47,011 bases of DNA from an uncultured Lachnospiraceae bacterium (lineage in GTDB: Bacteria; Bacillota; Clostridia; Lachnospirales; Lachnospiraceae), in the NCBI GenBank assembly GCA_945864145.1, contig CAMBAN010000008.1, positions 1 to 47,011 on the forward strand. Direction: 5' to 3'. The notes beneath the pieces are model-generated. The model was not told the DNA's origin. It searched no databases and saw nothing but the letters and a program-made list of their open reading frames with translations. The translations under genes and the position numbers were made by a program. Of the stretch, positions 39,711-47,011 are shown piece after piece (the stretch's first letter is position 1; every line of letters starts with the position of its first letter).

Positions 39711-40607
39711 ATTTTGCAGGAAAGCAGGTTATTTAAAATAGTATATCAGTTATTGGAAAAAGGACATGTGACAGCACCGGAGCTTGCAAAGCAGTTTGAG
39801 GTATCAGTCAGAACAATTTATCGTGATATTGACGCATTGAGCGAAGCAGGAATTCCGGTTTATGCGGAAGCGGGAAGAAATGGTGGGATTTCTTTATTGG
39901 AAGACTTTACATTGAATAAAATATTGCTGTCTGCAAAAGAAAAGCAGGAAATACTTGCTTCTTTGCAAAGCTTGTCAGCGGTGGGGGCTTCTTATGATAA
40001 AGAAATAATGACAAAACTGTCAGCTCTTTTTCAAGAAAACGCACAAGACTGGTTTGAAGTGGATTTTTCGCGCTGGGGAGAAAAGTCAAAAGATAATGAA
40101 AAATTTGAAGATATCAAACATGCAGTGCTTGCACATAAAGCAATGAAAATTGTGTATGAAAGTACATATCATAGTGGTAGTGAGAGAATTATCCATCCAT
40201 TAAAGCTGATGTATAAGGCAAAGGAATGGTATGTGAAAGCCTTTTGCACGCAAAAACAGGAGTTTCGCATTTTTAAACTGAATCGCATCATAGAGTGGGA
40301 AACACTTGCAGAAAAATTTGAACCTGTCCCTTTTCCTGAGTATAAAGAAACGGAACCTCAAAATGAAACAAATATAGTACTTCATTTTCCTAAAGAGATG
40401 GCATACAGAGTGTATGATGAGTTTGACAGAAATCAAGTAGAGCGTATACAAAATGGGGAACTGCTGGTTTCGGCACAAATGGTAGTAGATGACTGGCTGA
40501 CAGGTTATCTGCTTTCTTTTGGTACACAGGTGGACATTGTGGAGCCTGCTCATTTACGAAGTACAATTGCACAAAAGGCAAAAGAGATTTACGAAAACCT
40601 GACATAG
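39711..40607 (+). CDS. HTH-WYL domain transcriptional regulator (YafY-like)
   Basis: SRLFKIVYQLLEKGHVTAPELAKQFEVSVRTIYRDIDALSEAGIPVYAEAGRNGGISL; TTG start after GGAGG SD preferred over track start 39657. Confidence 0.87.
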   Translation: MLQESRLFKIVYQLLEKGHVTAPELAKQFEVSVRTIYRDIDALSEAGIPVYAEAGRNGGISLLEDFTLNKILLSAKEKQEILASLQSLSAVGASYDKEIMTKLSALFQENAQDWFEVDFSRWGEKSKDNEKFEDIKHAVLAHKAMKIVYESTYHSGSERIIHPLKLMYKAKEWYVKAFCTQKQEFRIFKLNRIIEWETLAEKFEPVPFPEYKETEPQNETNIVLHFPKEMAYRVYDEFDRNQVERIQNGELLVSAQMVVDDWLTGYLLSFGTQVDIVEPAHLRSTIAQKAKEIYENLT

Positions 40608-40660
40608 GATGTCAATATTTATCTGTTAAGCTTAATAAAAACGAAGGGTAGGTAATTGAT

Positions 40661-41200
40661 ATGGGAAGACCAACTACAAAACAGGATTTATTGGAAGCAG
40701 CAAATACAAATTATGAGGAACTAATGACATTTATCAGCAGCATGACCCAAAAAGAATTGGAGACACCTTTCAACTTTGAGGGACAACCAAGTAAGAAGGA
40801 AGCACATTGGAAGAGAGACAAGAATCTCAGGGATGTGCTTATTCATTTATATGAATGGCATGAGCTTCTTTTGCATTGGGTGGAAGCAAATACAAACGGC
40901 GAGGAAAAATCATTTTTGCCAAAGCCTTATAATTGGAAAACGTATGGGGCAATGAATGAGTTTTTTTGGAAAAAGCATCAGAATACTTCTCTGGAAGAAG
41001 CAAAAGAAATGCTGCAAGAATCGCATCAGGCTGCGATGAAGCTCGCAGAAGGACTATCCAATGAGGAGTTATTTTCAAAAGGTGTTTATAAATGGGTCGG
41101 AACCAGTACGCTTGGTTCCTATTTTGTAAGTAACACATCCAGTCATTATGCGTGGGCAATAAAAAAGCTGAAGGCGCATCGAAAAAATTGTAAGGAATGA
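40661..41200 (+). CDS. ClbS/DfsB family four-helix bundle protein
   Basis: MGRPTTKQDLLEAANTNYEELMTFISSM...LRDVLIHLYEWHELLLHWV...SSHYAWAIKKLKAHRK, characteristic of the family. Confidence 0.82.
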   Translation: MGRPTTKQDLLEAANTNYEELMTFISSMTQKELETPFNFEGQPSKKEAHWKRDKNLRDVLIHLYEWHELLLHWVEANTNGEEKSFLPKPYNWKTYGAMNEFFWKKHQNTSLEEAKEMLQESHQAAMKLAEGLSNEELFSKGVYKWVGTSTLGSYFVSNTSSHYAWAIKKLKAHRKNCKE

Positions 41201-41252
41201 GAAGGGCTGTAAAAAAGCCCGCGGTGCAAACGCAGTCCCTGACTGATAATCG

Positions 41253-41299
41253 AGAGATGTATTTTGGCATTTATTCAAGATACATCTCTTGATTTTTTA
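41253..41299 (+). terminator. Terminator after the ClbS/DfsB gene
   Basis: AGAGATGTAT (41253-41262) pairs with ATACATCTCT (41280-41289), then TGATTTTTT. Confidence 0.75.
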
Positions 41300-41400
41300 T
41301 AAGCTGCTACTTTTTTAGGCGCTATTTTACAACCTCTTGTGACGATTTTGCGATGCTGTTAGTGGGCAATTTACTTTTACCCTGGGGATTTCAGTGTAAG

Positions 41401-41695
41401 TTTTATAGGAAGAAAATGAGGATTTCCTATAAAGATGATAATTTAAATGAGTCTTATAGGAAGGAAAAAGCGAAATCGCCGTAAGCTGAAACGCAGTTTT
41501 CCTATAAGAAAGTTAAAAGAGTAAATCTTATAGGACAAAAAAACAAGATTAGCCGTTGGTCATGATGTAAATCTCCTATAGAATTATCGCTATAAGTAAG
41601 TCTTATAGGATACACATGAATTCAAAGTAGAAAAATATTCAAAATTTCATACAAAAAGTCCTATAGGAATCTCTATTACAGATAACCTTATAGGA
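41401..41695. repeat. Array of nine alternating 10-bp inverted motifs, TCTTATAGGA / TCCTATAAGA
   Basis: Copies at 41401, 41425(-), 41452, 41500(-), 41526, 41574(-), 41601, 41659(-/palindromic), 41686. Plus-series steps 51/74/75/85; minus-series steps 75/74/85. Confidence 0.85.
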
Positions 41696-41698
41696 AAT

Positions 41699-41735
41699 CC
41701 CAGCAGTCAAAACGACGCTGCTGGATTATTTTTCT
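41699..41735 (+). terminator. Terminator-like hairpin ending the inverted-motif array
   Basis: CCAGCAG...CTGCTGG followed by ATTATTTTTCTTTTT. Confidence 0.7.
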
Positions 41736-41812
41736 TTTTCAGAGAGTTATTTTACACTCCCTTCTTTTTTTATTGTAGATAACAATTTCAATTAGATTAG
41801 TATAAAAATAGA

Positions 41813-41841
41813 TTGCCAAGAAAAGATTTTATAGTTATAAT
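41813..41841 (+). promoter_or_regulatory. Promoter of the M29 aminopeptidase gene
   Basis: TTGCCA (41813-41818)-17 bp-TATAAT (41836-41841). Confidence 0.7.
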
Positions 41842-41897
41842 ACTTTTATAATCTAATTAGATAAAAATTAAAATAGAAAAAAGAAAGGCAAAAAGAT

Positions 41898-42893
41898 ATG
41901 AATAAAAATGTAATAGAAAAAATTATCAAAGCAAGTGGTATTAAGGCAGGGGAATTGGTGCTTCTTCACTTTTGGGGAGAGACAGAGGAAGAAGGCGTAT
42001 TGAACGATTTTATGGAGGCTGTTGTGGCAGCGGGAGCAGCGCCTTTCGTATTGAGACAGAGTAGAATCAGAAATCAGAGTTTATTTAAGGTAGCAAAGGA
42101 AAGCTGCTTTTCTGAAAAGTATTTTTCTTTGTTTTCACAGGTGGATGCGGTACTTGATATTTTTACCTGTCAGCCGGTCGTATTAGGTGCAAAGTTAGAG
42201 GATGCACAAATGAAGCTGTATGGAAAATACATGTGTGATTTATTTGGTGCACTTGGTAAAGTAGAGCGTTTTTTACAGATTCGTATTCCAACTGCAGCCA
42301 ATGCAATGGAATCCGGTCTGGAACCGGAAGATTTCATACAACGTATGGAAAAGGCTTATGATATTGATTATGAGGTATTAAAAAAAGAATGTAAGAAAAA
42401 ATGTGATGAATTAAAAACTACTTCAGGCGTAGTGCTTACAACAGAGAATAATCACAAACTTGAGATTTGTTATGAAGGCAGAACCTGGATGAGTGATGCA
42501 GGGGATGGCGATATGCCTTGCGGTGAAGTTTTTATTGCTCCCGTAGAAAGCAGAACACAAGGTGAAATCTTTTATGAAACATTATTCCTTGAGGATGTAG
42601 GGGTGTTTAAAAATGTCACTTTCTCTGTGAAAGGTGGTGTGGTACAATATAGTGATAATCCACAGGTAAATGCATTTTTAGCAGAGCTTTCAGAACAGGA
42701 CAGAACAGTTTGTGAACTTGGCTTTGGTATGAATGAACAGGTAAATGATTTATGTGGATATACTGTACTTGATGAAAAAATGCAGAATACTTTCCACATT
42801 GCAATCGGCAGTAATGTTATGTTTGGTGGAAATAATCAGGCGAATCTGCATATGGACTTTGTAGGAAAGGCAGTAGAAATAACCTACAAGTAA
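41898..42893 (+). CDS. M29 family (thermophilic-type) aminopeptidase
   Basis: 331 aa; DMPCGEVFIAPVE, SVKGGVVQYSDN, CELGFGMNEQVN, HIAIGSNVMFGGNNQANLHMDFV. Confidence 0.85.
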   Translation: MNKNVIEKIIKASGIKAGELVLLHFWGETEEEGVLNDFMEAVVAAGAAPFVLRQSRIRNQSLFKVAKESCFSEKYFSLFSQVDAVLDIFTCQPVVLGAKLEDAQMKLYGKYMCDLFGALGKVERFLQIRIPTAANAMESGLEPEDFIQRMEKAYDIDYEVLKKECKKKCDELKTTSGVVLTTENNHKLEICYEGRTWMSDAGDGDMPCGEVFIAPVESRTQGEIFYETLFLEDVGVFKNVTFSVKGGVVQYSDNPQVNAFLAELSEQDRTVCELGFGMNEQVNDLCGYTVLDEKMQNTFHIAIGSNVMFGGNNQANLHMDFVGKAVEITYK

Positions 42894-42918
42894 AAGCTAT
42901 TGGCATGGGAGGAATGTA

Positions 42919-43971
42919 ATGGAGCAATCAGAAAACAAGCATAAAAGAAGAGTCAGATATAAAGGAACACATCCACGTAAGTTCGAGGAAAAATACAAGG
43001 AGCTGAATCCTGAGAAATATGCGGATACGATTGCAAAAGTAATCAGCAAGGGAAGTACACCGGCGGGAATGCATATCTCTATCATGGTAAAGGAGATTCT
43101 GGACTTTTTGGAAATAAAGCCGGGTCAGACCGGACTTGATGCAACGCTTGGATATGGCGGACATACAAGAAAAATGCTGGAGCAATTGCAAGGAAGTGGT
43201 CATATCTATGGACTTGACGTGGATCCGATAGAGATTGTGAAAACAACACAGAGACTTCGCAATGCCGGCTTTGGAGAAGAAATCTTTACATCCATTCAGG
43301 AGAATTTTGCAAATATCGGCAAGGTGGCAGCAGAGCATGGACCTTTCCAGTTTATGCTTGCAGACTTGGGCGTATCTTCCATGCAGATAGACAACCCGGA
43401 AAGAGGGTTTTCCTATAAATTGGATGGACCGCTTGACTTAAGACTCAATCCGCAAAAGGGTGTATCGGCAGCAGAACGCTTGACACAGGTTTCAGAGGAT
43501 GAGCTTATTGGTATGTTTGTGGAAAATTCTGATGAACCTTATGCAGAAGAAATTGCCGATGTAATTTGTAAGGAATTACGAAAGGGACAAAAAATTGACA
43601 CTACAACAAAGCTGAGAGAATGTATTGAGACAGCTTTGGCTTTCCTTCCGGAGAATAAGGAAAAGAAAGATATTGTGAAAAAGAGCTGTCAGCGTGTATT
43701 CCAGGCACTTAGAATTGACGTGAACAGCGAATTTGAGGTGTTAGACCAATTCCTAGACAGTTTGCCTGAGGTTCTGGCAGATGGCGGTAGAGTGGCGATT
43801 CTGACTTTCCATTCAGGTGAGGATAGAATGGTGAAAAAGGCTTTCAAGAGATATTATAAAGCAGGTATCTTTCGAGAAATTTCCGAAGATGTTATTCGCC
43901 CAAGTGCGGAGGAATGCCGAAATAATGGCAGAGCACGTTCCACGAAAATGCGTTGGGCGATTAAAAATTAA
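42919..43971 (+). CDS. RsmH-like 16S rRNA (cytosine1402-N4)-methyltransferase with N-terminal extension
   Basis: GLDATLGYGGHTRKML, FMLADLGVSSMQIDNPERGFSYKLDGPLDLRL, FQALRIDVNSEFEVLDQFLD, VAILTFHSGEDRMVK; about 50-aa extra basic N-terminus. Confidence 0.87.
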   Translation: MEQSENKHKRRVRYKGTHPRKFEEKYKELNPEKYADTIAKVISKGSTPAGMHISIMVKEILDFLEIKPGQTGLDATLGYGGHTRKMLEQLQGSGHIYGLDVDPIEIVKTTQRLRNAGFGEEIFTSIQENFANIGKVAAEHGPFQFMLADLGVSSMQIDNPERGFSYKLDGPLDLRLNPQKGVSAAERLTQVSEDELIGMFVENSDEPYAEEIADVICKELRKGQKIDTTTKLRECIETALAFLPENKEKKDIVKKSCQRVFQALRIDVNSEFEVLDQFLDSLPEVLADGGRVAILTFHSGEDRMVKKAFKRYYKAGIFREISEDVIRPSAEECRNNGRARSTKMRWAIKN

Positions 43972-44124
43972 AGAAACTTGTGTAAGTATTTGCATAATAC
44001 CTGTTTAAATGTCTTTCCTTTTGTTAAAAACAGAAAATTAAAAGAAAGTATTCCAAAAGGCAGAAAATAGTGTTATACTAATTATAGTATGAGGTTATAT
44101 ACCAAGCATCAAGGAAAGGTGGTA

Positions 44125-44493
44125 GTGTCTTTGGCTAAAATATTAATTGTAGATGACGCAGCATTCATGCGTATGACGATAAAGAAAATGCTGGAAGCAC
44201 ATAATCATATAGTTATTGGAGAAGCAGAAAATGGTATAGAAGCAGTAAAAAAATTTGCAGAGCTTTTACCTGATGTAGTACTGCTTGACATTACAATGCC
44301 GGAAATGAATGGTGTAGATGCATTAAAAAGAATAAAGGAAATGGATAAAGATGCAAAAGTAGTTATTTGCTCAGCGATGGGACAACAGACTATGGTGGCA
44401 CAGGCAATTCAGTACGGAGCAAAGGACTTTATTGTAAAACCTTTTCAGGAAGACCGGTTAATTGCGGCAGTGGAAAAAGTAATGAGCCGATAA
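44125..44493 (+). CDS. CheY-like single-domain response regulator
   Basis: KILIVDDAAFMRMTIKKML...DVVLLDITMPEMNG...YGAKDFIVKPFQ; GTG 44125 or TTG 44131 follows an SD; track start is 44089. Confidence 0.9.
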   Translation: MSLAKILIVDDAAFMRMTIKKMLEAHNHIVIGEAENGIEAVKKFAELLPDVVLLDITMPEMNGVDALKRIKEMDKDAKVVICSAMGQQTMVAQAIQYGAKDFIVKPFQEDRLIAAVEKVMSR

Positions 44494-44509
44494 AAATAAA
44501 AAAAATAGA

Positions 44510-44537
44510 AATAACGGTAGACAATCCGTTATTTTTG
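44510..44537 (+). terminator. Terminator after the CheY-like gene
   Basis: AATAACGG-tagacaat-CCGTTATT-TTTG. Confidence 0.75.
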
Positions 44538-44548
44538 TTGTATGATAA

Positions 44549-44605
44549 GGAAAACGTTTTCTGGAAAACGTTTTCTAATACACAGAAGTTGGAAACGATT
44601 CCAAC
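44549..44605. promoter_or_regulatory. Cluster of three LacI-type operators upstream of lacI-family gene
   Basis: Perfect tandem GGAAAACGTTTTCT x2 (44549-44562, 44563-44576) and palindrome GTTGGAAACGATTCCAAC (44588-44605), just downstream of TAGACA-17 bp-TATGAT. Confidence 0.7.
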
Positions 44606-44622
44606 ATAGAAAGGATGGCCAG

Positions 44623-45612
44623 ATGGTATCAATCAGAGATGTTGCAAAGCATGCAGGCGTGGCAATCTCGACTGTGTCCAAGGTGTTAAATCATTATCCG
44701 AATGTAAGTGAGGAAACCAGGAAAAAGGTAAATGATGCCATTGAAGAACTGGGGTTTGTGCCAAATTCCATAGCAGCGGCGTTATCTTCCAAAAAGTCAG
44801 GACGTGTTGCACTGCTTTTAGATGTGAACAGACATGTTCAGACAGTAGATGAAATTCCAATGCAATACATTGTAGGTGCGATTAATCGTGCCAAGGAATT
44901 GAATTTGGATGTGATTACTGTATTTTTTACCATGATACAGGAAATGAGTGTAGAAGAAATGGTTCGCTATTTTCAATCACAAAGTATTGAAGGACTGGTC
45001 ATTTGCGGTATGTCAAAGCAGGATATCGCTTTGCATAAGCTGATACACACAGGAAAATTTAAGGTTGTGCTGATTGATGCGCCCTATGTGAATGCAAATA
45101 CTTCTGCTATTCATATAGACCATACAAAGGCACAATATGAGGTAGCAAAGGAAACCATTCTTGCGAATAAGTGTCGGAGAATACTATATATTGCAGGAAA
45201 AAAGAATGGATATGTTTCAGAGGAACGCATGCAGGGAATGAATGAGCTTGCAAAAGAGTTAGGACTTACGATTTTTACAAGAGTTGGTAATTTCAGCGAG
45301 CTTCAGGCAAGAGAAATTACTTTAAAGTATGCCAGAAAAAAGGATGCCATTATCTGTGCGTCAGATATGATGGCAATTGGTGCCATGAAAGCCTTGATAG
45401 ACATGGATATTTTCAGACCGGTTAGTGGATTTGACGGTATCAGTCTGATGGGATACGCAGGCAAACAGATGCACACAGTAAAACAGAACTTTAAAGATAT
45501 TGCTTCAAGAGCAATTGATGAAGTGGATAAATTAATGAAAGGACAGACGGGTCAGGAAATTATTGTTCCGCACGAATTAATTCGTATGGAGTATCTGGAT
45601 GTTATTTCTTAA
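44623..45612 (+). CDS. LacI family transcriptional regulator
   Basis: [39 protein letters not shown]; start moved from 44542 because that region is the operator cluster. Confidence 0.92.
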   Translation: MVSIRDVAKHAGVAISTVSKVLNHYPNVSEETRKKVNDAIEELGFVPNSIAAALSSKKSGRVALLLDVNRHVQTVDEIPMQYIVGAINRAKELNLDVITVFFTMIQEMSVEEMVRYFQSQSIEGLVICGMSKQDIALHKLIHTGKFKVVLIDAPYVNANTSAIHIDHTKAQYEVAKETILANKCRRILYIAGKKNGYVSEERMQGMNELAKELGLTIFTRVGNFSELQAREITLKYARKKDAIICASDMMAIGAMKALIDMDIFRPVSGFDGISLMGYAGKQMHTVKQNFKDIASRAIDEVDKLMKGQTGQEIIVPHELIRMEYLDVIS

Positions 45613-45637
45613 TGAAAAGAAAGTAGTGGAGGTAACT

Positions 45638-47011
45638 ATGAACGTAAAAACAAATTTAGAAGCAGTAACACAGAAAATGTATGGAAAGAGCATTAAGGAA
45701 GTAGATGACAAACAGCTTTACTTTGCTATTTTGCAGATGACAAAGGAAATGATGGAAGGCAAAGGTGTCATAAAGGGCGAAAAGAAAGTTTACTACATTT
45801 CAGCTGAATTCTTAATTGGTAAATTACTTTCCAACAACCTGATTAACCTTGGAATTTATGAAGAATTAGAAACAGCATTAAAGGAAGAAGGCAAAGAGTT
45901 AAGCAAAATTGAAGAAATTGAGCCGGAACCATCTCTTGGTAATGGTGGTCTTGGAAGACTTGCAGCTTGTTTCTTAGATTCTATTGCATCTCTTGGACTC
46001 CCAGGAGACGGTATTGGCTTAAATTATCATTTCGGTTTATTTAAGCAGGTATTTAAGGACAGACAGCAGACAGCTGAGAAAAATGATTGGATTGAAGCAC
46101 AGTCATGGCTTACTAAGACAGATATTTCTTTCCCTGTTTATTTTGGAAAGAAAAAGGTAATGTCAAGATTATATGACATTGATGTCATTGGTTATGAGCA
46201 GGGCATCAACAAGCTTCATTTATTTGATATTGAAACAGTAGATGAAAGCATCGTAAAAGATGGTATTGATTTTGATAAAGAAGATGTTGATAAAAACTTA
46301 ACATTATTTTTATATCCGGATGATTCTGATGAAGCTGGGCAGATGCTTCGTATTTATCAGCAGTACTTCATGGTATGTAACGGTGCACAGTTGATTTTGA
46401 AAGAAATGAAAGAGAATGGCTATGACTTACATAAGATGTATGAGCATGCTGTTATCCAGATTAATGATACTCATCCAACAATGGTTATTCCTGAGCTTAT
46501 CCGTATCTTAACAGAGGAAGAAGGCTTCGAGATGGAAGAAGCTATTGATGTTGTAAGCAAGACTTGTGCATATACAAACCACACAATTCTTGCAGAAGCT
46601 TTAGAGAAATGGCCAATCAAGTACTTACAGAAAGTAGTACCTCAGTTAATGCCAATTATCTGGGAATTAGATAAGAGAGCAGCTATTAAGTACGATGATC
46701 CAAAGGTACAGATTATCGATAAGGACTTGAGAGTACATATGGCTCATATCGATATCCACTATGGTTTCTCTGTAAATGGTGTTGCTGCTATTCATACAGA
46801 AATCTTAAAGAATACAGAGTTAAATCATTTTTATAAGATTTATCCTGAAAAGTTCAATAATAAGACAAATGGTATTACCTTTAGAAGATGGCTGTTATCA
46901 TGTAACAGAGAGCTTGCTAATGCTATTAGCAATAAGATTGGTACTGGCTTCAAAAAGGATGCAGATGAGTTGGAAAAATTATTACAGTTTAAAGATGATG
47001 ATGCATTCTTA
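45638..47011 (+). CDS. glgP: Glycogen/starch/alpha-glucan phosphorylase (GT35), truncated by the window end
   Basis: [22 protein letters not shown]...[20 protein letters not shown]...[41 protein letters not shown]...[18 protein letters not shown]; open to window end, absent from ORF track. Confidence 0.95.
   Translation, partial: MNVKTNLEAVTQKMYGKSIKEVDDKQLYFAILQMTKEMMEGKGVIKGEKKVYYISAEFLIGKLLSNNLINLGIYEELETALKEEGKELSKIEEIEPEPSLGNGGLGRLAACFLDSIASLGLPGDGIGLNYHFGLFKQVFKDRQQTAEKNDWIEAQSWLTKTDISFPVYFGKKKVMSRLYDIDVIGYEQGINKLHLFDIETVDESIVKDGIDFDKEDVDKNLTLFLYPDDSDEAGQMLRIYQQYFMVCNGAQLILKEMKENGYDLHKMYEHAVIQINDTHPTMVIPELIRILTEEEGFEMEEAIDVVSKTCAYTNHTILAEALEKWPIKYLQKVVPQLMPIIWELDKRAAIKYDDPKVQIIDKDLRVHMAHIDIHYGFSVNGVAAIHTEILKNTELNHFYKIYPEKFNNKTNGITFRRWLLSCNRELANAISNKIGTGFKKDADELEKLLQFKDDDAFL

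Noticed and set aside
41401-41695. CRISPR array interpretation of the TATAGGA repeats
   Set aside because: Repeats are only about 10 bp, alternate in orientation and have unequal spacers (about 14-48 bp); there are no cas genes in the window.

Overview
This 47 kb window is a low-GC Firmicutes chromosome segment, probably Lachnospiraceae (inferred from gene content and codon style). It carries mainly carbohydrate, peptide and polyamine metabolism genes. From left to right: the uxuA 3' part and a fructuronate reductase gene split by one in-frame TAA; an M18 aminopeptidase; two tandem EAL-domain signalling genes divergent from a hybrid histidine kinase; a GH35 beta-galactosidase; an M32 carboxypeptidase; an HMGL-like aldolase with a structured leader; an alpha/beta hydrolase; DegV; a potABCD operon with a lipoprotein and a ROK kinase; a GH2 glycosidase; uxaC with a LacI regulator, then kduI; an oppABCDF operon; an isoamylase-type debranching enzyme; TetR with an ABC exporter whose ATPase has an internal deletion; a WYL regulator; a ClbS/DfsB protein; an M29 aminopeptidase; an RsmH paralogue; CheY; LacI; and the 5' part of glycogen phosphorylase. 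I saw no rRNA, tRNA, CRISPR array or obvious mobile element. The two most interesting non-coding signals are: (1) an apparently complete transcription-attenuation leader on the minus strand upstream of the HMGL-like aldolase, with promoter, SD, an aromatic-rich 37-aa leader peptide (FAYFYFCYWRNFF), a candidate antiterminator and an intrinsic terminator; (2) a roughly 300-bp intergenic array of nine alternating 10-bp inverted motifs (TCTTATAGGA/TCCTATAAGA) with a 74-75 bp period (85 bp in the last unit), ending in a terminator-like hairpin. All calls come from reading the sequence and provided ORFs; no searches were run.
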